Shown: positions 48,966 through 56,793 of the stretch, one piece after another
Layout: each line of letters starts with the position of its first letter
Position numbering within the stretch: position 1 is the stretch's first letter
Assembly: GCA_964636275.1 (NCBI GenBank)
Contig: CAZWRN010000003.1
Location: 6,705-70,704, forward strand
DNA from: CAZWRN01 sp964636275
GTDB taxonomy: Bacteria; Patescibacteriota; Microgenomatia; Daviesbacterales; UBA10151
Reading direction: 5' to 3'
Length of the DNA: 64,000 nucleotides
Notes under the pieces: generated by a model
The model's database searches: none
What the model was told of the DNA's origin: nothing
What the model saw: the letters and a program-made list of their open reading frames with translations, nothing else
Program-made: the position numbers and the translations under genes

Positions 48966-50909
48966 ATGGAAAAACACACTATCATCGGCACAATTTTATT
49001 TTTCTGCCTTTTTTTTACTCTGAGTTCACTATTTCAGCTTTTTAGTAATAAAACCAGTTTTCCATATACAGTAGCACTACTTCTTGGTGGACTATCCACT
49101 CAATTTTTTTTCAAAATTTTCGGTATTCATGCTGATTTTACTCTGGATCCAAATTTTATTTATTTCATCCTTCTGCCTTTATTGCTATTTGAAGCTGGAA
49201 TGAAAATTGATATTCATCAGTTTAGATTGCAGTTTTGGACGATCACGTTTATGTCTACTTTTGGACTATTAATCTCGATGTTTGTAGTCGGACTGGGACT
49301 TTTTTACCTACTCGGATTTCCTTTGGAAGTAGCCTTGCTTTTCGGAGCTCTGATTTCGGCAACTGATCCAATAGCTGTATTGTCGATATTCAAAAGTCTG
49401 GGGGCTCCTAAAAGATTATCTTTGGTAGCTGATGGTGAAAGTATGTTTAACGATGCAACAGCAGTGATTGCATTTAAGGTTGTGGCAGTTTTTGCTTTAG
49501 GGACAGTGGTTCATGCCTCTCAACACCCTTTATTTACTTTATGGCAGTTTAACTATGTCTTCTTTGGCAGTATTTTAGTAGGAGGGCTTTGCGGCTGGCT
49601 AGCATCGGAACTAATTAAACGTATCAAAAATGATCCAGTCGTAGAATCTACGATTACACTGACTCTGGCTCTCGGTTCATTTATGTTAGGTGACCATCTG
49701 ATTCATCTCTCAGGAGTAATTACCTCAGTTTCTGCAGCCCTTATTTTTGGTCAGTTCAGTAAGACTCGCATCTCACGCGGTGTTAAACATTTTGTACATG
49801 AACTATGGAATTATATCTCTTATATCTCAGTCTCGTTGGTATTTTTCTTTGCAGCTTTTCAGCTAAATATTTCTCAAATTCTAAACCAGTTGCCATCACT
49901 TCCCTACGTTATTGGGTTGGTTTTACTAGGCCGAGCTATTTCTGTCTATGTTAGTTTTGCCATTACCAATCGGGCCAAAATTTTCAATTCTGAGCCGGAT
50001 ATCCCCCTCAGTTGGCAGCATATCTTAAATTGGGGTGGTTTACGTGGAGTAATTCCTTTGGTTTTAGCTTATACTCTACCTTTTGATTTTGCCTATCGAG
50101 AAGTCATTATCAGCTTCACCCTAGCTTCATTTATATTTACTTTACTGATTAATGCGTTAACAATTCGCTGGCTTCTTGTTAAGCTAAGACTGCATTTACC
50201 CAAAAAAGAAGAAGAGATCAATCAAACAGAAAAAAAACTCTATCAACTTGAACAAAAATTACTTACTTTATCTTATATTCCTGATAAAAAAATTAAACAT
50301 TTAACTGAAGACAAATTGATACAAGAAATTCAAGCTCAAAAGAAATATTTAGCTACTCAAACTGATCTAACACTGCTAAAACTTGCCTTCTCACTTCAAG
50401 CTCTGGATATCATTCGTACCAAACTACAATTACTCTATGACGACGGGTTTATTAATGAAGGAGTTCTGATCGAATATGAAGCTCAACTTGATCTACAACA
50501 AGATAGCCTAGAATATCCTGATGTCTACTCAGGTCGAGGTTTTAACCAAGGCCGCTTACCAAATCGTAAATTATTTAGACAGCGAGTCATTTTCTGGCGA
50601 CAACTAATTAAAAACTATCCAATCTTTAAACTATTCTTTAAAAATACCGAAGATGAAGTAATAACTGAACGAATTATGATGCTTAAAGCTAAAGATATCT
50701 GTGCTCAAATAGTTTTACGCTATCTAAATCGATTAAAAACCGTATTTAAGACCAGTAAACAGGTATTAGTGTTAATTAAGGAAATTGAATCAGACTACAG
50801 TCAAAGATCACAGGAATACCAAACTGATTTAGCAGACTTAGCATCAAAATATGATTTACTCTTCAGTAAATACCAAAAAAACATCGCTTCTCAAATTGTT
50901 TATTCATAA
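48966..50909 (+). CDS. CPA1-family Na+/H+ antiporter with long cytoplasmic tail
   Basis: A 647-residue protein. Residues ~1-410 are about 12 membrane segments with NhaP/CPA1 marks: LLLFEAGMKIDIHQF, ISATDPIAVLSIFKSLGAPKR, ADGESMFNDATAVIAFK (the ND ion-binding pair) and LNWGGLRGVIPLVLAYTLP. The last ~230 residues are cytoplasmic, charged and helical (KEEEINQTEKKLYQLEQKLL), similar in position to the regulatory tails of bacterial NhaP/NhaG. It exchanges sodium or potassium for protons. ATG 48966 gives the better N-terminus; ATG 48957 is three codons earlier. Its end overlaps the convergent hydrolase by ten bases. Confidence 0.92.
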   Translation: MEKHTIIGTILFFCLFFTLSSLFQLFSNKTSFPYTVALLLGGLSTQFFFKIFGIHADFTLDPNFIYFILLPLLLFEAGMKIDIHQFRLQFWTITFMSTFGLLISMFVVGLGLFYLLGFPLEVALLFGALISATDPIAVLSIFKSLGAPKRLSLVADGESMFNDATAVIAFKVVAVFALGTVVHASQHPLFTLWQFNYVFFGSILVGGLCGWLASELIKRIKNDPVVESTITLTLALGSFMLGDHLIHLSGVITSVSAALIFGQFSKTRISRGVKHFVHELWNYISYISVSLVFFFAAFQLNISQILNQLPSLPYVIGLVLLGRAISVYVSFAITNRAKIFNSEPDIPLSWQHILNWGGLRGVIPLVLAYTLPFDFAYREVIISFTLASFIFTLLINALTIRWLLVKLRLHLPKKEEEINQTEKKLYQLEQKLLTLSYIPDKKIKHLTEDKLIQEIQAQKKYLATQTDLTLLKLAFSLQALDIIRTKLQLLYDDGFINEGVLIEYEAQLDLQQDSLEYPDVYSGRGFNQGRLPNRKLFRQRVIFWRQLIKNYPIFKLFFKNTEDEVITERIMMLKAKDICAQIVLRYLNRLKTVFKTSKQVLVLIKEIESDYSQRSQEYQTDLADLASKYDLLFSKYQKNIASQIVYS

Positions 50910-51472
50910 TTGAGTTTATTTTTTATAATCTCAACAATTTCCGGAAATTCCAGCTTATTGATCGGATAACCATAGTGTTGCTGATTGGTATCTTCAATAT
51001 ATTCACTTGCCAAATTCTTTTGAACAAATCTAGCCTCTTCAATTGGGATCAAAGGGTCATCAGTTGAATGAAACTGAACTATCCACTTTTGATTGGTACG
51101 AATCTTCTCCCATTGCCACGGTGTATCATAGTAGCCACTTATTCTTTCACTCGCCATTCCAAGATCAGTATGACAGGCTGATACTAAAATCGTTCCCAAT
51201 AATTGATGACTTTCAGCATATCTCATGGCAGCCACAGCACCAGAAGAGTGACCAATCAATATTGTATCTTCATCAGCACCCAGCTTTTCCAAAAAAGGCA
51301 GCCAATACTCTTTTCTAGCAAAAACCGGATCAGGGAAATTTTGTGAGATTACCTGAATTCCAGCTTTTTCCAGCTCTTTTTTAACCCAAGGAAACCAACT
51401 ATCTGGAGCATTAATATCCCCTCCCCCATTTCCAGGGATAAAAATTACTTTAACCAGATCACGATTTGTCAT
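50900..51472 (-). CDS. RBBP9/YdeN-type serine hydrolase
   Basis: A 190-residue compact alpha/beta hydrolase. It has FIPGNGGGDINAPDSWFPW at the oxyanion end, the nucleophile elbow LIGHSSGAVAAMRY (Ser near residue 76), the acid in FHSTDDPLIP and the His in QQHYGYPINKLEFPEI. This is the arrangement of the RBBP9/YdeN family. Substrate unknown. An extended TGGTATAAT box six bases before ATG predicts a leaderless mRNA; the gene is divergent from the half-MFS gene. Confidence 0.88.
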   Translation of the reverse strand: MTNRDLVKVIFIPGNGGGDINAPDSWFPWVKKELEKAGIQVISQNFPDPVFARKEYWLPFLEKLGADEDTILIGHSSGAVAAMRYAESHQLLGTILVSACHTDLGMASERISGYYDTPWQWEKIRTNQKWIVQFHSTDDPLIPIEEARFVQKNLASEYIEDTNQQHYGYPINKLEFPEIVEIIKNKLNYE

Positions 51473-51478
51473 TTATCG

Positions 51479-51487
51479 ATTATACCA
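51479..51487 (-). promoter_or_regulatory. Extended -10, TGGTATAAT, leaderless spacing
   Basis: Perfect TATAAT (51479-51484) with a TGG extension, six bases before ATG 51472. Confidence 0.65.
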
Positions 51488-51510
51488 GCTTCAGTCTTTA
51501 TACTACCCTC

Positions 51511-51541
51511 TTGTAAGCCGTTTAGCCTTTCATGTTACACT
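51511..51541 (+). promoter_or_regulatory. Promoter, TTGTAA-19-TGTTACACT, leaderless GTG
   Basis: -35 at 51511-51516, extended -10 with TACACT at 51536-51541, six bases before GTG 51548. Confidence 0.55.
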
Positions 51542-51547
51542 TTATAT

Positions 51548-52144
51548 GTGGATGAACTGCTCAGCACCCTCAAAGAAAAATCCATAATTCGCTCTTATAT
51601 CATCTCAGAGTCACTGATCTGGTCGGCTTGGAATGCAGTATTTCCTATTATGGCTATTTACATCACTTCCAAAGTGACTGGTGGAACTATTGAATCAGCA
51701 GGTATCGCTTACAGTATTCATTTAGTTTTTAGGGTCATTTTTGAGCTTTCGGTTGGAAAAATTTTACACAATGCTACAGACCGCAAAAAGTTTGCCATCT
51801 CAGTAATTGGTTTGACACTAATGAGTATTGCTTACGCGGGTTTTGTTTTCTCCAAAAATATCTGGTTCGTTTTTGGTCTTTACGCTATGCTTGGAACAGG
51901 AATAGGTATCGCCAGCCCAGCCAAAAACAGTTTATTTGCTATGCATCTAGACAAGCATAAATCAGCCGGCCAATGGGCTTCCTACGATGCCATCACTTTT
52001 TTATGTACCGCCATCGCCTCAGCAGTCGGAGGAATGTTTGCCACCAAATTTGGCTTTGATGCCCTTTTTGCAGTAGTAGCTCTACTAAATTTTCTGGGGA
52101 TTATTCCTTACATCTATAAAAAACACGTTTTGGAGTATATTTAA
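51548..52144 (+). CDS. Half-length MFS-like transporter
   Basis: A 198-residue protein with six hydrophobic segments (about 15-38, 48-70, 80-100, 105-123, 140-160 and 165-185), equal to one half of a 12-helix major facilitator. The loop between helices 2 and 3 (GKILHNATDRKKFAISVIG) resembles the MFS A-motif with D-R-K-K. The gene is intact in this length and has its own promoter, so it may act as a dimer or be a remnant of a longer gene. Start is GTG, at leaderless distance from TACACT. Confidence 0.75.
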   Translation: MDELLSTLKEKSIIRSYIISESLIWSAWNAVFPIMAIYITSKVTGGTIESAGIAYSIHLVFRVIFELSVGKILHNATDRKKFAISVIGLTLMSIAYAGFVFSKNIWFVFGLYAMLGTGIGIASPAKNSLFAMHLDKHKSAGQWASYDAITFLCTAIASAVGGMFATKFGFDALFAVVALLNFLGIIPYIYKKHVLEYI

Positions 52145-52158
52145 ACGAAAAGCACAAT

Positions 52159-52187
52159 TTGCTAAACAAAATACCTTATAGTATAAT
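52159..52187 (+). promoter_or_regulatory. Promoter, TTGCTA-17-TATAAT, leaderless GTG
   Basis: -35 at 52159-52164, perfect -10 at 52182-52187, six bases before GTG 52194. Confidence 0.7.
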
Positions 52188-52193
52188 TAAATC

Positions 52194-53087
52194 GTGTCAT
52201 CCCCTGATTTTAAAAAAACACTTCCCATCTCTATTTCCACTGATATCAGAGGAGGCTTAGGTTCAGCTGAACAAAGACTGTTTCAAATTGCTGAAGCAGG
52301 ATTTACTCATGTTTTATGGTGTCACTACTCTGGTCGGGAAGATTATAACTACAGTAAAACAGAAATCCAAGGAATTAAGCAAAATTTAAGAGATTCAGGT
52401 TTACAGTTACTAGATCTTCATGCCCCTCGTGGTTCTAATGATCAATGGACATCACTGGTAGAAGAAGAACGCCTAGCTGGAGTGAATACAGTAGCCAATC
52501 GAATGAGAATGACCGCTGAACTAGGTGGAGGGGTTGTCATGAATCACTGGTATCCACAGCCAATGGTTAACACTCCCGAACTGGCTACTGCTTATTGGGA
52601 TGCTTCTAGAAGAACATTTGATGATTTAGAAAAAGTTAGTCGTGAAACAGGTGTAAAGTTAGCAACTGAAAATATGGATGATGAAATCGATACATTTCCC
52701 TATTTAAAAACCCTTTTCAACTTATATTCCCCAGAGTATTTAGGACTTTGCTATGATTCAGGGCATGGAAATATCCACGGAGACGGTATAGACCGTTTAG
52801 AAGAGGTTTCAGATCGATTAATTTCTGTCCATTTAGGTGACAACTATGGTTTTCAGCGTGATTCAAGCCGTGGCGATCATCACACCTTACCATTTGACGG
52901 AACAGTCGATTGGGATAAATTAACTACAGCTGTAGCTAACTCAGCCTACAAAGGACCAGCTAGTTTTGAACTCTTAATGCGGAAATATCCTGATATGGAA
53001 GTCGAAGCGTATCTTGCAGAAGCCTATAAAAGATCAATGATCCCCACACAGATGTTAGAAGATAAACGTCAATTATTAACTAAATAA
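52194..53087 (+). CDS. Sugar phosphate isomerase/epimerase-like TIM barrel
   Basis: A 297-residue protein of the xylose-isomerase-like/AP endonuclease 2 superfamily. Barrel strands with metal ligands are visible: AGFTHVLWCHYSG, LQLLDLHAPRG, GGGVVMNHWYP, LATENMDDE (Glu), LGLCYDSGHGNIHGDG (Asp, His), LISVHLGDNYG (His, Asp) and ASFELLMRKYPD (Glu). These enzymes isomerise or epimerise sugars and related compounds; the substrate is unknown. It starts at GTG 52194, six bases after a perfect TATAAT. It is convergent with the cytidylyltransferase gene and overlaps it by 12 bases. Confidence 0.88.
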   Translation: MSSPDFKKTLPISISTDIRGGLGSAEQRLFQIAEAGFTHVLWCHYSGREDYNYSKTEIQGIKQNLRDSGLQLLDLHAPRGSNDQWTSLVEEERLAGVNTVANRMRMTAELGGGVVMNHWYPQPMVNTPELATAYWDASRRTFDDLEKVSRETGVKLATENMDDEIDTFPYLKTLFNLYSPEYLGLCYDSGHGNIHGDGIDRLEEVSDRLISVHLGDNYGFQRDSSRGDHHTLPFDGTVDWDKLTTAVANSAYKGPASFELLMRKYPDMEVEAYLAEAYKRSMIPTQMLEDKRQLLTK

Positions 53088-53801
53088 AAAGTTAGCTTTG
53101 GCGTAATCTTCGTGAGTGTCTATTTCCACCCAATTTAAACCAGTTATATCTGCAGCTCCGAAAGGAATACCTTTTTCTACCAAAGTAGTGTAAGTATCGT
53201 CATAATATTCTTTCCAATTGGCAGTATCTTGCATCAGTTTTTCTAGTTCATCAAAGAAGACTTTCCCACCCTCTGGACCTAGCTTTTCAATACCTATAGA
53301 TTCACCAGATGCTTTATGTGGATCGAGTTTTTTACCAACTTCCAGTACCTGACCTTTATCATCAAGTGTCACTTTCACTTCTTCAGCTTCTAGATTGATA
53401 TTGGTATCAATACAAAGACAATTTTCAAATGGATTGGAAATCAATTTTTCTAAGACAGCTTTTTCAAACACTACATCACCGTCAAATTTGAGGAAAGTAT
53501 CATTGCCAACAAAATCCCTGGCTAAAAGAACTGAATAACCAGTATTGGTGTCTAAATATTTATCGTTATGAATAAAAGTAGTTTTTAAACTAGGGAAATT
53601 TTCTTTAACAAAGTTTTGAATATCATCTGCTCTGTATCCTGTGATAAAAGCCACTTCTTCAATTCCTACAGCCTGAATATTCTCCAGCATTCTTTGTAGG
53701 ATTGGTTTACCACCACCTACTTTAAGGAGTGTTTTATGATTATTGTCAGTCAAAGGACGAATCCTTGAACCAATCCCAGCAACAAGTATTACAGCTTTCA
53801 T
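53076..53801 (-). CDS. LicC/PntC-like nucleotidyltransferase (CTP type)
   Basis: A 241-residue nucleotidyltransferase with ILVAGIGSRIRPLTDNNHKTLLKVGGGKPI (nucleotide loop and Lys), FITGYRADDI, NTGYSVLLARDF, the metal site FDGDVVFE and a C-terminal Glu-containing NWVEIDTHEDYAKA. The layout matches CTP:phosphocholine (LicC) and CTP:aminoethylphosphonate (PntC) cytidylyltransferases. Downstream genes encode a CDP-alcohol phosphotransferase and a PhnW-like transaminase, which favours activation of an aminated head group such as aminoethylphosphonate. No pepM is in the window. Promoter TTGTAG-17-TATAAT, ten bases before ATG. Confidence 0.83.
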   Translation of the reverse strand: MKAVILVAGIGSRIRPLTDNNHKTLLKVGGGKPILQRMLENIQAVGIEEVAFITGYRADDIQNFVKENFPSLKTTFIHNDKYLDTNTGYSVLLARDFVGNDTFLKFDGDVVFEKAVLEKLISNPFENCLCIDTNINLEAEEVKVTLDDKGQVLEVGKKLDPHKASGESIGIEKLGPEGGKVFFDELEKLMQDTANWKEYYDDTYTTLVEKGIPFGAADITGLNWVEIDTHEDYAKANFLFS

Positions 53802-53811
53802 AATTCGAAAT

Positions 53812-53840
53812 ATTATACTTCCAAATGGCCAAAGCTACAA
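53812..53840 (-). promoter_or_regulatory. Promoter, TTGTAG-17-TATAAT, near-leaderless
   Basis: -35 at 53835-53840, perfect -10 at 53812-53817, ten bases before ATG 53801. Confidence 0.6.
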
Positions 53841-53850
53841 GATTATATTC

Positions 53851-54651
53851 TTATTTACGCATTGGAAGTAGCAATCTATCCGACTGTGTATGGGTCTGGT
53901 AACCTCTTTCGGCAAGCCTAAATAGCCCAACAATGATATTTATGACAGTAAAAAGTAACAAGGCTATATCCAGTCTGTTAAAAATAGCAGCAATTGCTGT
54001 CAGAAAAATAAACTCTCCTTCATCAAGTAAAAAGATAATCCGATTTTTAAGCCACAAACTTTTCAACCATCCACCAGCTGTTTTCCGTAGATCAGCATGC
54101 ATTTTTTGATACTTTTCATACAAATCAAGTCTTATAGCTTTACTTTTTTTCAAATAATCAGGATCATCAGCAAACCCAGAATAAACTGTTTCTAGCTTGA
54201 TGTAATATCTGAACATAAAAAAGAAACAAGATGTAAATCCAGCAATTATCCACAAAACATTGCCTGTTTGAAAATAAACTGCCAAACTAAGCGCTAAATT
54301 TATCTGATAAATTTTTAATACATCAAGAGTTTTATCTAAATAATTACCAATTAAAGAAGATAACTTTTTAGTTCTAGCTAACTGACCATCCATACAATCT
54401 AATATATAAGATGCTGGAAATAGAAAAGCTGCAACATATAAATGATATGGCAAATCAGCAACCAAAAGGACACAAGCAATGACATGAAATCCATAAGATA
54501 CCAAAGTTAGTAAATTTGGAGTTATAAAATTGAAAGGAGTAACTACTGGGATCAAACTATTGGCTAGTTTAGGCATAAATTGATCAACCCAATTGCTAAA
54601 ATAATGTGGTTCTATAATAAAAGGTGCTTGAGTAGTTTTTTTGGTATCCAT
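53851..54651 (-). CDS. CDP-alcohol phosphotransferase
   Basis: A 266-residue membrane enzyme with the full CDP-alcohol phosphotransferase motif DG-x2-AR-x8-G-x3-D-x3-D, seen as DGQLARTKKLSSLIGNYLDK followed by TLD (about residues 88-110). Five to six membrane helices surround it. The family moves a phospho-head group from CDP/CMP-activated donor to an alcohol, making phospholipids or decorating glycans. Its place between a CTP-type nucleotidyltransferase and a PhnW-like aminotransferase suggests transfer of an aminated head group, possibly aminoethylphosphonate. It starts five bases after the aminotransferase stop. Confidence 0.9.
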   Translation of the reverse strand: MDTKKTTQAPFIIEPHYFSNWVDQFMPKLANSLIPVVTPFNFITPNLLTLVSYGFHVIACVLLVADLPYHLYVAAFLFPASYILDCMDGQLARTKKLSSLIGNYLDKTLDVLKIYQINLALSLAVYFQTGNVLWIIAGFTSCFFFMFRYYIKLETVYSGFADDPDYLKKSKAIRLDLYEKYQKMHADLRKTAGGWLKSLWLKNRIIFLLDEGEFIFLTAIAAIFNRLDIALLLFTVINIIVGLFRLAERGYQTHTQSDRLLLPMRK

Positions 54652-54656
54652 AAGGA

Positions 54657-55847
54657 TTAATTATACAATGAGGAGTTATCTTTAAACCGTGAAGGATGTT
54701 TTGACAGATTATTAACCATCTGATTAACTGGAGTTCTATATTGATTGATAACTGTTTCAAAAGCAACTTTAAATTCCTGAATTTGATCAAAAGTAATTTC
54801 TCCAATACTGGCTATCTGGAAAACTTTATCTTTTAACGGACCTTTTCCTTCATATATCACAAATCCAAGCGATTTAAGCGCATTTTTTAAATCAGAAGCC
54901 AGCAAATAATCAGGTAAGCTAAATGTTGTTAACATAGAAGACATCAGATACTTTGAATCAAGCAATGGATGTATATCCATTTGCTTTAAAGTTTTTCTGA
55001 TTAAAAGAGCTTTCTTTCTTAAATCAGCTCTTAAATTTTCAACTTTGTTTATTAAAATATTATTTAGTGCCTGTTCCAGAGCACCAAACAACTGAACTGC
55101 CGGAGTATTTGGAGTTTGTTTTAAATCTTTAGCGTAACGATAAAATTTATATAAATTAAGATATGCTGTTCTTGGTGGAATATCTTTGATAGATTCAAAA
55201 GATTTATTTTTTCCAATCACAATTGATAAACCGGGAATTGAACCTAAAGCTTTTGAAGAAGAAGTAGTTAAAAAATCAATATTCGAATCTTCAATTTCAA
55301 TTTTGTCAACACCAGCGCTACTTACAGCATCAACATGAAACATAAGGCCAAATTCTTTAACTATTTTTCCGACTTTAAAAATCGGATTTAACATTCCTGT
55401 TGATGTTTCATGATGAACCATAGAAATCATCTCAATATTATTCTCTTTAACAAATTTTCGGATCTGAGAAAGATTAAAAGGTGTTCCCCATTCAAGTTTA
55501 ATTTGAAAAGTATTTGGGTTATGAATTCTCGAAATATCTCCCAACCTTTGACCAAATTCCCCATTAGAGATGATTAATATCTTCTTTTGTCCGACCACAG
55601 AAGAAAGTACTGCCTCATTTGAAGCACTACCAGAACCGGTAATGATAACCGACTGATATTTACTTTGCTCTCTAATTTCAAAAACATCTAACAATTTACT
55701 ATTGACACTTTTGAAGAGGACTGAAAACTCTTTCTCTCTGTGACCAATCTCCAAAGTAGCAACAACCTGTCGAACATTTTCAGCCACGTTTACAGGCCCT
55801 GGGCAAAAAAGTTTATGTGATGATTTTAAATACATTGTTGTTTTCAT
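54657..55847 (-). CDS. PhnW-like class V aminotransferase
   Basis: A 396-residue PLP enzyme close to 2-aminoethylphosphonate:pyruvate transaminase (PhnW). Seen: KLFCPGPVNVAENV near the start, IITGSGSASNEAVLSSVVG (PLP phosphate), MISMVHHETSTGMLNPI, the aspartate in HVDAVSSAG, and the PLP Lys in TTSSSKALGSIPGLSIVIG. PhnW interconverts phosphonoacetaldehyde and aminoethylphosphonate. With the next two genes it could build and attach the head group. A promoter TTGTAG-18-TATAAG would start transcription just after ATG 55847, so the real start may be the second ATG, at 55835 (392 residues). Confidence 0.85.
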   Translation of the reverse strand: MKTTMYLKSSHKLFCPGPVNVAENVRQVVATLEIGHREKEFSVLFKSVNSKLLDVFEIREQSKYQSVIITGSGSASNEAVLSSVVGQKKILIISNGEFGQRLGDISRIHNPNTFQIKLEWGTPFNLSQIRKFVKENNIEMISMVHHETSTGMLNPIFKVGKIVKEFGLMFHVDAVSSAGVDKIEIEDSNIDFLTTSSSKALGSIPGLSIVIGKNKSFESIKDIPPRTAYLNLYKFYRYAKDLKQTPNTPAVQLFGALEQALNNILINKVENLRADLRKKALLIRKTLKQMDIHPLLDSKYLMSSMLTTFSLPDYLLASDLKNALKSLGFVIYEGKGPLKDKVFQIASIGEITFDQIQEFKVAFETVINQYRTPVNQMVNNLSKHPSRFKDNSSLYN

Positions 55848-55850
55848 AGT

Positions 55851-55880
55851 CTTATAGTTATTTACTTCAGGATACTACAA
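55851..55880 (-). promoter_or_regulatory. Promoter, TTGTAG-18-TATAAG
   Basis: -35 at 55875-55880, -10 at 55851-55856. It is only three bases from ATG 55847, which argues for initiation at ATG 55835. Confidence 0.45.
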
Positions 55881-56150
55881 GTTAGAATTGTACACCCTTT
55901 GTAAGCTTTTGTCTAGTCTATGTCTGGTTTATGTCTAAAAAATAGTTTGTAAAAAAACTTCAGCTTATTCTCAGCTAATATCTTTATTATCAAAATGGTC
56001 AAACTATTAAATCCTAAAACAAATAACCTCGAAGAGTCAGCTTGTACTTCCTCACTTTTTTTGGGGAGCCGCTAGTTGGCTTTCTTTTTGACTGTAAAAA
56101 TATTATACACCTCTTATGCAAGTCCCTGCTTTAGCCTCAAAAGATAAAGA
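55881..56150. other. Intergenic region with unexplained sequence
   Basis: A 339-base gap (55848-56186) between the PhnW-like gene and atpC. It holds short words (GTCTAGTCTATGTCTGGTTTATG) at 55914-55936, a possible 26-codon frame at 55995-56075 (MVKLLNPKTNNLEESACTSS...) with no good initiation signal, and a hairpin with AGCC/GGCT (56067-56081) followed by TTTCTTTTT, which could end a short RNA. Nothing here is certain. The atpC promoter lies at its right end. Confidence 0.35.
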
Positions 56151-56179
56151 TTGAATTGCAACTCCAAATTTATTACACT
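56151..56179 (+). promoter_or_regulatory. atpC promoter, TTGAAT-17-TACACT, leaderless
   Basis: -35 at 56151-56156, -10 at 56174-56179, seven bases before ATG 56187. Confidence 0.6.
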
Positions 56180-56186
56180 ACACTCC

Positions 56187-56624
56187 ATGGCTGAACTAAT
56201 TCCGTCAGGAAGCAAGGTTTCCTTACATTTAAAAATTGTTACACCAGAGTCTCAAGTTCGGGATGAAATGGTTGATCAAGTCAACGTTGCGACCACTCAA
56301 GGAGAGATTGGTATTCTTCCCCATCATGCTGATTTGATCTCAAAAATTGTTCCGGGAGAACTCAAAATCAAAAAAGGCTCTAAAGTCGAATATTTTGCCA
56401 CAGGTGACGGTTTTTTGCAGGTGACAAATAATGTTTTGACAATCATGACTGATCTAGCTGAATCCGCTGCCTCTATTGACGAGCGGGCTGTTGAACAGGC
56501 GAAAAAACGCGCCGAAGAAGCTTTGGAACAAAAACTTGGCGATGAAGAATACGCTGAAACACTGGCTATTTTGGAAAAATCTCTAGCTCAGCTCAAAGTT
56601 AAGCGACGCCACCGCAATATTTAG
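56187..56624 (+). CDS. atpC: ATP synthase F1 subunit epsilon
   Basis: Epsilon sits on gamma and regulates F1. The 145-residue protein has the beta-sandwich with TPESQVRDEMVDQVNVATTQ, GEIGILPHHADLISKIVPGEL and FATGDGFLQVTNNVLTIM, and a C-terminal helical pair (SIDERAVEQAKKRAEEAL). The upstream frame to 56151 covers the promoter; ATG 56187 gives the family start. Its separation from atpD by 11.6 kb is unusual. It has its own leaderless-type promoter. Confidence 0.92.
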   Translation: MAELIPSGSKVSLHLKIVTPESQVRDEMVDQVNVATTQGEIGILPHHADLISKIVPGELKIKKGSKVEYFATGDGFLQVTNNVLTIMTDLAESAASIDERAVEQAKKRAEEALEQKLGDEEYAETLAILEKSLAQLKVKRRHRNI

Positions 56625-56663
56625 CTTCTGATCCGTTGTAGATTCATAGTATTCAGGGTATTA

Positions 56664-56793
56664 TGAGTTTAAATTCGAATATCAAAATCCGAAATACGAA
56701 ACAAATTCTAAATTCAAATAGTAAAAAGCATTTTGAATTTCTTATTTGGAATTTAAAGATTATTTCGATTTTAGTACTTCGGATTTCGAATTT
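56664..56793. repeat. AATTCGAAAT-word inverted-repeat spacer before the first GT gene
   Basis: AAATTCGAATATCAAAATCC and ACGAAACAAATTCTAAATTC on the left face ATTTGGAATTTAAAG, TTTCGATTTTAGTACTTCGG and ATTTCGAATTT on the right. It ends at the GT start codon and shares its right end with spacers at 36336 and 39000. Confidence 0.7.
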
